DNA of 64,000 bases from Paenibacillus lupini (GCF_011761355.1 NZ_JAASRW010000004.1:175866-239865); one strand, 5' to 3'; positions 46,475 to 54,618 are shown, numbered from the stretch's first letter. Notes: generated from the letters alone by a model not told the origin. Translations and numbers: made by a program.

Positions 46475-47302
46475 ATGTCGGAGTACATAAAAGGGAACGT
46501 GGCAAGAGCTTTGACAATTGCTGGTTCAGACAGCGGCGGCGGAGCCGGTATTCAGGCAGATTTGAAAACGTTCCAGGAGCTAGGCGTGTACGGCATGTCT
46601 GCCCTGACTGCAGTAACTGCGCAAAATACACTTGGTGTTCAAGGCGTATTCCCGCTGACAAAGGAAGCAGTAACAGCACAAATTCATTCCGTAGGCAGCG
46701 ATATTGGTGTTGATGCGATAAAGACAGGAATGTTATTCAGCGCGGAGATCATCGAGGCGGTCGCAGAGGCGATTGTTTTCTTCGGCTGGACGAAGGTAGT
46801 GATTGATCCTGTGATGATTGCCAAAGGAGGAGCTTCACTGCTTCAAGCGGATGCGATCCGAGCGCTCACCCGCAAGCTGCTCCCGCTTACGATGATTATT
46901 ACGCCTAACATTCCAGAAGCTGAGTATCTAACTGGGATGGGAATCCGCAATAAAGCCGATAAGGTAGAAGCAGCGAAGAAGCTTGTTGATTTTGGCGCCA
47001 AATATGTCCTTATCAAGGGTGGGCATGAAGCAGGAGCAGAAGCAGTTGATTTGTTGTTCGACGGCAGCAGCTTCAGCGAGTTGTCGGGCAAGCGAATCGA
47101 GACAGCGCGTACACATGGCACCGGCTGTACGTATTCGGCAGCTCTGACAGCAGGCCTCGCAGAGGGACTTGGAATAGAGGAAGCAGTACGTCAAGCAAAA
47201 GCTTACATTCAAGCGGCTATTGAGGATAGCATTTCTATCGGCAGTGGACATGGCCCGACCAACCACTGGGCTTACCGCCGCAGAGGACCTGTCCCGCAAT
47301 AG
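46475..47302 (+). CDS. thiD: Hydroxymethylpyrimidine (phosphate) kinase
   Basis: 275 residues, ribokinase fold. N-terminal 'IAGSDSGGGAGIQADLKTF' and C-terminal anion-hole 'THGTGCTYSAALTAGLAEG' are diagnostic. It phosphorylates HMP twice. AAGGAGG precedes the ATG. It is the last biosynthetic gene of the operon. Confidence 0.95.
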   Translation: MSEYIKGNVARALTIAGSDSGGGAGIQADLKTFQELGVYGMSALTAVTAQNTLGVQGVFPLTKEAVTAQIHSVGSDIGVDAIKTGMLFSAEIIEAVAEAIVFFGWTKVVIDPVMIAKGGASLLQADAIRALTRKLLPLTMIITPNIPEAEYLTGMGIRNKADKVEAAKKLVDFGAKYVLIKGGHEAGAEAVDLLFDGSSFSELSGKRIETARTHGTGCTYSAALTAGLAEGLGIEEAVRQAKAYIQAAIEDSISIGSGHGPTNHWAYRRRGPVPQ

Positions 47303-47363
47303 CATGTCTTGTCCTAATTCCGCTCTTTTGATCATATATATGAGAAAGAGGAGCGTGAATAAT

Positions 47364-47714
47364 GTGGAAGACAAGACGGTTAAACGATATTACCGATTGA
47401 AGCAGAAGCAGAAAGAGATTGAGCAGGAATTATCTGAGCTGCGCGGTGAAATTGTGAAGCATTGTACCGAGCAGGAGCTCTCGGAACTTGAGATTGGAAG
47501 CTATAAAGTGAAGATTGTCGCACAGGAGCGCAAGGAATTCGACGAGACAAAGCTGTTCGCAGCTCTTCCGGATCCGGAAGTATGGCGGCTGCTCTCAAAG
47601 CCTGACTCCTCCAAAATCGCCGGTCTGATTAAGCTGAATGTTATCTCAGAAGATACAATTAAAGATACGTATTCCGTCAAGCACTTATCTCTTCTTCAGG
47701 TGGATAAAAAGTGA
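47364..47714 (+). CDS. Small coiled-coil protein of unknown function
   Basis: 116 residues if started at GTG 47364 (GAGGAG 10 nt upstream); GTG 47355 or ATG 47340 are alternatives. The N-terminal 40 residues are a Lys/Glu/Gln-rich helix ('QKQKEIEQELSELRGEI'), followed by an alpha/beta part with 'YKVKIVAQERKEF'. Reminiscent of small phage-like or nuclease-associated coiled-coil proteins, but no firm family. Confidence 0.65.
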   Translation: MEDKTVKRYYRLKQKQKEIEQELSELRGEIVKHCTEQELSELEIGSYKVKIVAQERKEFDETKLFAALPDPEVWRLLSKPDSSKIAGLIKLNVISEDTIKDTYSVKHLSLLQVDKK

Positions 47715-47728
47715 GTGAGCATAGCAGG

Positions 47729-47761
47729 GATCCCGACCGCGAAATTTGGGCGGGATTTTTA
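47729..47761 (+). terminator. Intrinsic terminator
   Basis: ATCCCG (47730-47735) pairs with CGGGAT (47751-47756), followed by TTTTTATTT. Confidence 0.75.
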
Positions 47762-47773
47762 TTTACTTAATTA

Positions 47774-47803
47774 TTGACAATATTAAGAATTGTGAGATAA
47801 TTA
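47774..47803 (+). promoter_or_regulatory. Promoter of the c-di-AMP riboswitch transcript
   Basis: TTGACA at 47774-47779 with a -10-like TAATTA at 47798-47803 (18-bp spacing), directly before the aptamer. Confidence 0.5.
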
Positions 47804-47814
47804 CAATAAGCTTA

Positions 47815-47985
47815 GTTCTCGGTACGCCGAGAAGCGGGGAAACCAATCTTTTGGGGCGAATCAGCCAGTCTTTGGCTGTAGGGAACCATCTATCCCGAGC
47901 CCGTCAGCTAACCTCGTCAGCTTGAGATGGGTCTTTTGCGAATAACATTGCGAATTATTAGACCCTTTAACAGGGTCTTTTTCTG
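47815..47985 (+). ncRNA. c-di-AMP riboswitch (ydaO/yuaA type) with terminator
   Basis: The leader carries the conserved blocks of the ydaO motif: GCGGGGAAACCAATCTTTTG at 47834-47853, GGGCGAATCAGCC after it, GTAGGGAACCATC, and CCCGTCAGCTAACCTCGTCAG at about 47901-47920. A terminator hairpin AGACCC-N-AGGGTCT (47960-47978) with a T run follows; the GATGGGTC at the aptamer's 3' edge can compete for the same GACCC, giving the switch. In this class c-di-AMP binding turns expression off. Confidence 0.88.
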
Positions 47986-47990
47986 TTTAA

Positions 47991-48046
47991 AGGCCCACAT
48001 GCACACAGAGCATGCCTATGCTCTGTGCTGCTGGGGTCTTTTTTTA
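47991..48046 (+). terminator. Second strong terminator in the same leader
   Basis: A long stem (GCACACAGAGCAT, 48001-48013, with ATGCTCTGTGCTGC) closed further by GGCCC/GGGGTC and followed by about eight T (48039-48046). It lies between the riboswitch terminator and the coding start at 48120. Confidence 0.85.
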
Positions 48047-48119
48047 TTTATTGTGGGGGTGGGATGGACTTCCCGGCAAGTAGGTGAGAAAGTCAACAAA
48101 CCTTTTGGAGGGATGACGA

Positions 48120-49136
48120 ATGGTACAACCAATGGCTGATAAAGGAAGATCGGCAGGGCTGTCAGAGGCGGAGAGAGAGCGGCTTAAGAAGCATTTTCGC
48201 GTCAATGATTACTACTTAAACTTGATTGACTGGGATGATCCGAAGGATCCGATCCGTAAGCACCTGATTGCAACAGCCGGGGAAGCTCACGGAGAGACTT
48301 TGGAGGACACTAGTGGCTGTAAGCATGTCTACCATTCGATGGCGTTGCTCTCCGTCTCCCATGCTGCAGAAGGACTTGCCTATATTGCAGAACATACCGA
48401 AATCCATAAAGTTGTACTGACTGGTGGAGACAGCCTCTTATTAGCTACATCCAAGCTGCGCCGAATTATTGAACAGCTGCGGGAAATGGATCATGTAGGT
48501 ACGATCCGACTGGACTCTAGAATTCCGATCTTTAACCCGATGCGGATCTATGAGGATTCCGAGCTGTTAGATATGCTTCATAAGTTCTCAAGTCCAGAGA
48601 AACGGATTTATATCATGACTTCCATTAATCATCCGCGCGAAATAACGGCAGAAGCGAAGAAAGCCTTTAATGCGCTGCATCAGGCAGGAGCTGTAGTCGT
48701 CAATCAAACCCCTATTGTTAAAGGCGTCAATAATGACCCGCTTGTACTAGGCAAGCTGATCGATCAATTGTCCAGAGCCGGGATTACGCCTTATTCCTTT
48801 ATCGTTAACCGTCCTCATACCGCATACGCTGATTCCGTTTTGTCTCTGAAGAGCATTTATTCCATTGTAGAGCAAGCAAAAGTACTGACCGCAGAGCTTG
48901 GTCAGCGCATTAGATTATTAATGGCACATACCTACGGCAAAATTGAGCTTCTTGATATTGAAGGCGGCAAAGCCTATGTGAAATATCATCATTATAAAGA
49001 ATATGGCAATGGACGTTTCATGATGCTCGACTGCCCGCCTGAAGCCGCTTGGATTGATGATTTGACCGATCATGATGACCATACGGTATATATATCGCAG
49101 GAACAACTTCCTAAAGTGAATAAAGGATGTTCTTGA
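48120..49136 (+). CDS. KamA-like protein lacking the radical-SAM cysteine motif
   Basis: 338 residues. The protein matches the lysine-2,3-aminomutase/KamA family: 'FRVNDYYLNLIDWDDPKDPI' at the N-terminus, 'VLTGGDSLLL', 'PIFNPMRIYED', 'VVNQTPIVKGVN' and 'HTYGKIEL'. In normal members a CxxxCxxC loop of about 27 residues follows the strand 'HKYxxTALLxV'. Here 'GCKHVYHSMALLSVSH' (residues 66-81) joins directly to 'AAEGLAYIAEH', so the whole [4Fe-4S]/SAM loop is missing. No frameshift or stop is seen. GGAGGG precedes the start. It follows a c-di-AMP riboswitch. It cannot be a working radical-SAM enzyme; a binding or structural role is possible. Confidence 0.8.
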   Translation: MVQPMADKGRSAGLSEAERERLKKHFRVNDYYLNLIDWDDPKDPIRKHLIATAGEAHGETLEDTSGCKHVYHSMALLSVSHAAEGLAYIAEHTEIHKVVLTGGDSLLLATSKLRRIIEQLREMDHVGTIRLDSRIPIFNPMRIYEDSELLDMLHKFSSPEKRIYIMTSINHPREITAEAKKAFNALHQAGAVVVNQTPIVKGVNNDPLVLGKLIDQLSRAGITPYSFIVNRPHTAYADSVLSLKSIYSIVEQAKVLTAELGQRIRLLMAHTYGKIELLDIEGGKAYVKYHHYKEYGNGRFMMLDCPPEAAWIDDLTDHDDHTVYISQEQLPKVNKGCS

Positions 49137-49191
49137 ATTGAAGTAGAAGTAGTTAGGGATAGTAACTCACATCCCGGGAGGCTTCTATTTA

Positions 49192-50304
49192 ATGAGAGAG
49201 TACAGTCAAGAACTCGTCAATGCTTTGCAGGCTCAGCAGGAAGAAGTAATTTTGAACGGAACATCGGTTATTGTAAAAGGTAATCCGGAAGAGACAAGAG
49301 CAGGTTACTTGGATCCGTATGAGCTTAAACTGATCAGGCAGGGGATTGAGGCCAGACAGCAACAGGCCCCACCTGCCGCGCCACCTACTCCGGAGCAGCA
49401 GCTTCAGCTCATTCGAGATTCAATGGGTTTTCCGAATCGGAACTTGAATACGATCGAGATATACACGGGTTATGAACGGATACAGCTTGGCGATAATGAG
49501 GTTGGCCTTTGGCGGTATTATCCGCGTAAATCGATGCGCAAGCCGAACAAACCCTGTCTCATTTATATTCACGGCGGCGGATGGATCGGCGGAACGGTAT
49601 TTGCGGTTGAGAATCCATGCCGGCTGATTGCCGAACTGGCGGATGCCGTCGTCTTTAATATTGATTATTCGCTGGCCCCGGAGCATAAATTCCCGAATGG
49701 TTTTAATGATTGCTTTAACGCCGTTCAATATATTTACGAGCATGCGGAGGAGTATGGCATAGACCGGAACCGGATCGCGGTTGGCGGCGATAGTGCAGGT
49801 GGCAACTTAACTGCAGCAGCAGCGCTCAAAGACCGGGATCTAGGCACTCGTATGATTGCCCAGCAGGTGTTGATCTATCCATGTGTCACCTTCCTTAATG
49901 ATGTGAAAGGCTATCGCTGGGAGCTGTCGCAGTTCGAGATGGCGGAGGAGCAAAGGGCGATGATTGATCCGATGCTTGGTATCGGACGACCAACGAAGGC
50001 TGACCCTGAAGGGAAAAAAGCATGGAAGAACTATCTGCCAAGTGAGGAGGACGTTCGCAATCCATATGTCAGTCCACTTCTAGGGGACAGCAAAGGATTG
50101 CCGCGCACGCTGTGCATTGGAGCAGAATTCGATGGTTTGCGAATTCAGTCGGAAGTTTACAGCAAGCAGCTTGCTGAAGCGGGTGTTCCGGTTAAGACGA
50201 TTCGTTATAAAGGCTGTACCCATGCATTCATCGATCGCTTAGGCTTTGTACCGCAAGCCGAGGATCTGTGTATCGAAATTGCCGAAGCTTTAAAAGAATT
50301 ATAA
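49192..50304 (+). CDS. Alpha/beta hydrolase, hormone-sensitive-lipase type esterase
   Basis: 370 residues with the HSL oxyanion motif 'YIHGGGWIGG' and nucleophile elbow GDSAGG, 'NIDYSLAPEHKFP' in between, and the C-terminal histidine in 'CTHAFID'. The N-terminal 75 residues form a cap with a Gln/Pro-rich stretch. It likely hydrolyses a small carboxylic ester in the cytoplasm. Ribosome site CGGGAGG. Fifty-five nt separate it from the KamA-like gene, with no terminator, so it may share the c-di-AMP control. Confidence 0.88.
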   Translation: MREYSQELVNALQAQQEEVILNGTSVIVKGNPEETRAGYLDPYELKLIRQGIEARQQQAPPAAPPTPEQQLQLIRDSMGFPNRNLNTIEIYTGYERIQLGDNEVGLWRYYPRKSMRKPNKPCLIYIHGGGWIGGTVFAVENPCRLIAELADAVVFNIDYSLAPEHKFPNGFNDCFNAVQYIYEHAEEYGIDRNRIAVGGDSAGGNLTAAAALKDRDLGTRMIAQQVLIYPCVTFLNDVKGYRWELSQFEMAEEQRAMIDPMLGIGRPTKADPEGKKAWKNYLPSEEDVRNPYVSPLLGDSKGLPRTLCIGAEFDGLRIQSEVYSKQLAEAGVPVKTIRYKGCTHAFIDRLGFVPQAEDLCIEIAEALKEL

Positions 50305-50335
50305 TAGAAGAGACACGGCTTTAAGCCGTAAGTGA

Positions 50336-50370
50336 GCCCGCTCTCTAATTATGGAGAGTGGGCTTAATTG
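50336..50370 (+). terminator. Weak terminator hairpin
   Basis: AGCCCGCTCTC pairs with GAGAGTGGGCT, followed by TAATTG, a poor T-tract. Confidence 0.6.
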
Positions 50371-50603
50371 TGAGAAAATATGAAAATTACGGATTATAGC
50401 ATACGAACCACGAAGCAACAAGTAAGAAAATACTCATCAAAGCTCATATGATTCTCAGAAAGTGGATGAACCCCATGAAACGCCTAGTTTTCAGCATTCA
50501 TAACGCTTTCATTTACCGCTCGTTTCCAATTTTTGCGGGTACTATCCAGCTCTGAGCCTCTTTATAATTAGCCCTATCAACAAAGATAGGGAGTGAACAA
50601 CAA
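50371..50603 (+). promoter_or_regulatory. Upstream region of the NlpC/P60 gene
   Basis: The 299-nt gap holds no gene. A -10 TATAAT is at 50563-50568 with a poor -35. CCCTATC (50572-50578) pairs with GATAGGG (50585-50591) and would mask the AGGGAGTG ribosome site of the next gene. A degenerate cre-like TTCATAACGCTTTCAT occurs at 50497-50512. Confidence 0.4.
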
Positions 50604-51113
50604 ATGAAATTTACGACAAAAATTGCGATGCTCTTGGTGGCTATCGCATTACCAGTAACAGCGCTGCTACATACGACGGCGGATGCCGCTTCGTCTGCAG
50701 ATGCTAAGAGAGCGAAGATCGTCCAAACTGCAATGAATTTGAAGGGTCATGTCAATTATGTAAGCTGGCAGAACCGTCAAGAGAAGAAAGCACCTTACGC
50801 AACAGATTGCTCCGGCTTTACTGCACTTGTATATAAACTTGCTAACGTTGGCGTTAAACTTGTAAACCGTGATGATGATGATCAAGCTAAAGTAGGTACA
50901 AAAGTAGGCTACGGCAACTTCAAAAAAGGCGACCTGTTGTTCTTCTGGAACAGCGGTTCGAAAAACCATAAAGACGTAGGTCATGTCGGTATCTACATCG
51001 GCAATGGCAAAATGATTCACAACGCAAGCCCGTCGAGCGATGTTATTGTTTCGAGTGTTAACTCTAGCTATTATAAAGAGCGTTTCATCGTGGGACGTCG
51101 TGTAATTAAATAG
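50604..51113 (+). CDS. Secreted NlpC/P60 endopeptidase
   Basis: 169 residues: signal peptide (about 1-28, 'TTADAAS') and one NlpC/P60 domain with catalytic cysteine in 'ATDCSGFT' (about residue 69) and histidine in 'VGHVGIYIGNG' (about 127), plus 'KMIHNAS'. It would cut gamma-D-glutamyl bonds in peptidoglycan stem peptides or in related polymers. No wall-binding repeat domain is attached. Confidence 0.92.
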   Translation: MKFTTKIAMLLVAIALPVTALLHTTADAASSADAKRAKIVQTAMNLKGHVNYVSWQNRQEKKAPYATDCSGFTALVYKLANVGVKLVNRDDDDQAKVGTKVGYGNFKKGDLLFFWNSGSKNHKDVGHVGIYIGNGKMIHNASPSSDVIVSSVNSSYYKERFIVGRRVIK

Positions 51114-51135
51114 TTTGATTAAATAGCCTCACTAC

Positions 51136-51248
51136 GCATTCGTATGTTCTTCCGACCGCTGTTGTTCGGGGATTCCATGATTGAAGCAGTATAGGAGGGA
51201 ATCCCCGAACAAAGGCGGACGCTAACGCTTCTACAGAATCATACGAAT
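51136..51248. repeat. 113-nt dispersed foldback element, copy 2
   Basis: ATTCGTATG (51138-51146) faces CATACGAAT (51240-51248), and TTGTTCGGGGATTCC faces GGGAATCCCCGAACAA. It aligns with the copy at 23655-23767. The terminal stem differs at the middle base (T here, A there) on both arms, keeping the pairing. Confidence 0.75.
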
Positions 51249-51296
51249 TGCTCCGTTTGGGTTTTAATCTATTTTTAATTACAAATAGGGTATGCA

Positions 51297-51337
51297 AAAA
51301 TGGCCGTACGGGATATCCGTACGGCCATTTTTTATAT
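51297..51337. terminator. Bidirectional terminator
   Basis: ATGGCCGTACGG pairs with CCGTACGGCCAT around a short ATAT, with A and T runs outside. It separates the NlpC/P60 gene from the convergent CapA-like gene and overlaps the latter's stop. Confidence 0.9.
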
Positions 51338-52399
51338 GATTTCCGCGTTGACGGAGGAGGGATCGCTAACGATATGATGCTTAACATGCTGGAGCATACG
51401 CTTCATACGGATGGCTTCTGGGTTGGTGGAATCCAGCTTTTTGAGATGTTGGGATAACGGGACGACCTTGAATGCACTTCGGCCGCCTGATTTTGATATT
51501 CGTGTCCACGTTGGAATGAAGTCGACCTTTTTGATACGGATCGAGCCGTCGTCCAATTTGCGAACTTGGAGCTGTGTAATGAGTCCTGTTAGGGTGTGGT
51601 CATTGTAGTAGAGGCGTGTTGAGATAATATTACCGAGGGAATAGATAGCGAATTTTTGGATACCTGAGCCACTTTTATAGAAAACAGCCGGCTGGATCGT
51701 ATGCGAATGAGCTCCCAGAATAATGTCTGCGCCGTGTTTGAATAATAATTGCACCATGTCCTTCTGCTTTTGAACCGGATAATTGGCATATTCTCTTCCC
51801 ATATGGAGAGAAACGATGATCAGATCGACTTTTTTAGCTTTCAGCCGTTTCAAGTCCGAGACCATTTTGGTCGGATTAATAAGGTCTACTGCCCATTTGT
51901 GATCAGAAGGGACAGGGATTTTATTCGTTGTTTTCGTATAAGCAAGGAAACCGATCTTGATTCCTTTCACTTCTTTGATAACAGCATGCTGCGCTTCACT
52001 AGGTGTCCGATACGTCCCGGTATGGGCAATACCTTTGTTATCTAGTATTCGGAGTGTCCGTTTCAGACCATTAATACCGTTATCCATACAATGGTTGTTG
52101 GCCGTTGAGACGAAGTCGAAGCCAAGATTTTTGAGTGTATCGGCAAAAGCGTCCGGACAGTTGAACATCGGCCAGTTCGTCCGCGGATGCCGCTTCACTA
52201 CGCTGTAAGCGTCATCGGATGTTTTGCCCGCGAATACGGTTTCCAGGTTACCGATGGTCAGATCGGCGTTACGCAGGTAAGGGGCAATTGGCTCAAACAA
52301 ATGGTCGAAGGAATAACCCTTCTCGCCTTTGCAAGAGTTGATGATTCGCGTCTTCATCAGGAAATCCCCGACCGCGGTTATCGTTATTTCCGTACTCAT
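51332..52399 (-). CDS. CapA-family protein (poly-gamma-glutamate/metallophosphatase fold)
   Basis: 355 residues. Metallophosphatase-like motifs in order: 'AVGDFLM' (residues 9-15), 'IGNLETV', 'STANNHCMDNG' and 'GAHSHTIQP'. Family members include CapA/PgsA of poly-gamma-glutamate capsule synthesis, but this one has no signal peptide or membrane anchor, so it is cytoplasmic. It follows 13 nt after an ATP-grasp gene on the same strand. The pairing suggests making or modifying a peptide-like or phosphorylated polymer, perhaps on spores. Exact reaction unknown. Confidence 0.87.
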   Translation of the reverse strand: MSTEITITAVGDFLMKTRIINSCKGEKGYSFDHLFEPIAPYLRNADLTIGNLETVFAGKTSDDAYSVVKRHPRTNWPMFNCPDAFADTLKNLGFDFVSTANNHCMDNGINGLKRTLRILDNKGIAHTGTYRTPSEAQHAVIKEVKGIKIGFLAYTKTTNKIPVPSDHKWAVDLINPTKMVSDLKRLKAKKVDLIIVSLHMGREYANYPVQKQKDMVQLLFKHGADIILGAHSHTIQPAVFYKSGSGIQKFAIYSLGNIISTRLYYNDHTLTGLITQLQVRKLDDGSIRIKKVDFIPTWTRISKSGGRSAFKVVPLSQHLKKLDSTNPEAIRMKRMLQHVKHHIVSDPSSVNAEII

Positions 52400-52412
52400 G
52401 ATTCATCTCCGT

Positions 52413-53462
52413 TTACTTGATGGTTTTCGGCAGCAGGCTGCGGGCATATTGAAAATGTGTATGCAGGGTTTGCTCCCACACCTTTTGGCCGTATAACTGC
52501 CTCATTATCATTTTCCCTGGCTTGATGTTAACCTCGAGCAGCCATAGTTTGCCGTGTGTATCAACTGCGAGATCGATCCCAAGCTCGCAGAGCCGGGAAC
52601 GATATGATCTCTCCATAAAGGAAGGAATGTATTCTGAAACCTCTCGAATTGAATTGGCGAGAGCGTCTCCTTTTTCGTCACCAAATTCTTTTTTTAGATA
52701 GGCTCTTGCTTCAAAAGCATGACCGCCGCTCTTCAGGTTGGAGGTAATTCGTCCACGCCTTGCTTCACGCACGGCGATCCCCGTCGTTTGCCAGTCCCCT
52801 TCGTTTCTCTTTTGCATAAGCGACCGAATATCGAAGACAATACCCTGCTTATTACGGATATCGATCCACTGCTGCATGATATGCCGTTCTTTGCTTATGA
52901 CCCTTCGGACATAAGAACGGAGACCCGCGGCATGCATCGTTTGTGTCATCTCTCCGTTGGTCTGAACTTTGAAATGATCCTTCTCCACGGTTACGCGAAC
53001 GATACCTCTTCCGCCCCAGCCGTTAATAGGTTTGAGCATCACGCTTCTATATTTTTTAAGAAAGAGGATAAAACTGCCCGCATTTTTCACCAGTTCTGTG
53101 GGAAGCAGATAAGGCTTCAGTACAGAAGACGAGACCAGATGCTTCTGGATCCGGATCTTATTGCCGATGCCGTAGCCGGTAAAAGGGAAAGAAGGTGCTT
53201 TTTTGACCAGAGTAGCTCTAGCGACATCGGATCCTGTATAAAACCCGATATCCATATTGATTTTTGGAAATGGCATGGTCTGCTTGCTCCAGGTTCCTCC
53301 GCGATAAATGTGGCCGGTAATTTTTCTGGTCGTTAAATTAACATCCCTAGGGGTGTATACAAGAATGCCGCTGAATTTCTCGGTGAGAGCCGATTTGGCA
53401 TGTCTGGCAAAGCTGCCCGGATGGCCAATCCGATGAGTCATGATTCCTAAGATGTCGCTCAT
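52413..53462 (-). CDS. YheC/YheD-type ATP-grasp protein
   Basis: 349 residues from ATG 53462 (AGGAG 8 nt upstream; an earlier in-frame start at 53525 lacks a site). The YheCD domain contains 'VMLKPINGWGGRGIVRV' (nucleotide-binding loop), 'IMQQWIDI', 'FDIRSLMQ' and 'IDLAVDTHGKLWLLEVNIKPG' (metal-binding D/E/N). Such proteins are called endospore coat-associated in Bacillus; their reaction is not known. Transcribed with the CapA-like gene. A divergent ATP-grasp gene starts 216 nt away. Confidence 0.85.
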   Translation of the reverse strand: MSDILGIMTHRIGHPGSFARHAKSALTEKFSGILVYTPRDVNLTTRKITGHIYRGGTWSKQTMPFPKINMDIGFYTGSDVARATLVKKAPSFPFTGYGIGNKIRIQKHLVSSSVLKPYLLPTELVKNAGSFILFLKKYRSVMLKPINGWGGRGIVRVTVEKDHFKVQTNGEMTQTMHAAGLRSYVRRVISKERHIMQQWIDIRNKQGIVFDIRSLMQKRNEGDWQTTGIAVREARRGRITSNLKSGGHAFEARAYLKKEFGDEKGDALANSIREVSEYIPSFMERSYRSRLCELGIDLAVDTHGKLWLLEVNIKPGKMIMRQLYGQKVWEQTLHTHFQYARSLLPKTIK

Positions 53463-53678
53463 CTGTCGTTCTCCTGTCCTGTGGCTTGGGCTGAAATCGG
53501 AACTGTATATTATCATATGAAGCATGACATTTGTCCGGCATGGGATAAATGCCTATTCCTAAACGGGCAGGAGGCTATTGAAGGTACTTTTTACTCATTC
53601 AAGGAATAGTATGGAGCAAGCGATTAGCCTAATGTATAAGGACATGTAACCGCTGTTGCCAACGGAGGAGATTCCAAC

Positions 53679-54428
53679 ATGAAAGGCTATATGATTAAAT
53701 ATCCGGGGAGAAAATGGTTAAAGCACGTGGCGCTGTCAGGTGAAGAGGAAATTTCGGATTTACTGCCGGATACGGAGCAGTTCACGCTTAAAGGCTTCAT
53801 TAACATGATTGAACTTTATCCTGTACTGTTCGTGAAGCCGGATCTCGGTATGAAGGGTCAGGGCGTTATGAAAGTCACCTATAAAGACGGAACAGTTGTC
53901 ATTCGTACCGAAGGGAAAAGTTATTCCTACCAAAGTACGAAGGTGGCGGCCTTTAAGCTGAAGCAATTGATCGGATCGAAAAGATATATTATGCAGCAAG
54001 GCATTGATCTGATTCAGATCGATGGGAACCCTATTGATTTTCGTATCCTAATGCATTTGCGGAGGGATGGAACGTGGAAGTTTTTTGGCGTTATGGGCAA
54101 GGTGGCAGCACCTAACCGGTTTGTGACCAATCGCAGCAGCGGCGGAAAAGCGATTCGGCTGCATCATGCGCTGGGCATCACGAAGCAGGAATGCGAGCCA
54201 TGGGAGAAAAAGCTGCGCGATTATGCTTACAAGATCGCGCTGGGGATGAAAAAGCATTTCCCGCTGATTAGTGAGCTTGGCCTTGATATCGCTATCGATA
54301 AGAGCAATAACATTTGGCTGCTGGAAGCTAACACCAGGCCTCAGTTCCAGCTGTTCCGCCACCACGCCAATCCAAAGCTGTACGCGCAGATTGCCTCTTC
54401 AGTGAAGCATATCCGGGCGGAAGAGTGA
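53679..54428 (+). CDS. YheC/YheD-type ATP-grasp protein (short)
   Basis: 249 residues, almost only the ATP-grasp domain: 'LFVKPDLGMKGQGVMKV', 'RYIMQQGIDL', 'DFRILMHLRRDG' and 'LGLDIAIDKSNNIWLLEANTRP'. It is 100 residues shorter than the protein on the opposite strand, lacking the N-terminal region. The start follows GGAGGAG-like AACGGAGGAG. The 3' end is duplicated just downstream (54467-54570). Confidence 0.85.
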   Translation: MKGYMIKYPGRKWLKHVALSGEEEISDLLPDTEQFTLKGFINMIELYPVLFVKPDLGMKGQGVMKVTYKDGTVVIRTEGKSYSYQSTKVAAFKLKQLIGSKRYIMQQGIDLIQIDGNPIDFRILMHLRRDGTWKFFGVMGKVAAPNRFVTNRSSGGKAIRLHHALGITKQECEPWEKKLRDYAYKIALGMKKHFPLISELGLDIAIDKSNNIWLLEANTRPQFQLFRHHANPKLYAQIASSVKHIRAEE

Positions 54429-54466
54429 GCTGGAGCGTAGTTATAAAAGCAAATACAATCAGGCGA

Positions 54467-54570
54467 CAGTTCCAGTTGTTCCGCTACCACGCTATCGAAG
54501 ACTGTACGCGCAGATTGCTTCTTTGGTGAAGCATATCCGGGTGGATGAATGAACTGGAAGCGTAGTTACA
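54467..54570 (+). repeat. Duplicated, decayed 3' end of the ATP-grasp gene
   Basis: The 104-bp segment 54342-54445 (end of the ATP-grasp gene and 17 nt beyond) recurs at 54467-54570, an offset of 125 bp, with about 20 substitutions. Shared blocks include CTGTACGCGCAGATTGC and GTGAAGCATATCCGGG. The copy has its own stop but no start, so it is non-coding. Confidence 0.85.
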
Positions 54571-54618
54571 ACAACAATGGATGGTGTATAATGGAAGTTA
54601 AACAGCGTGTGAAGCACA

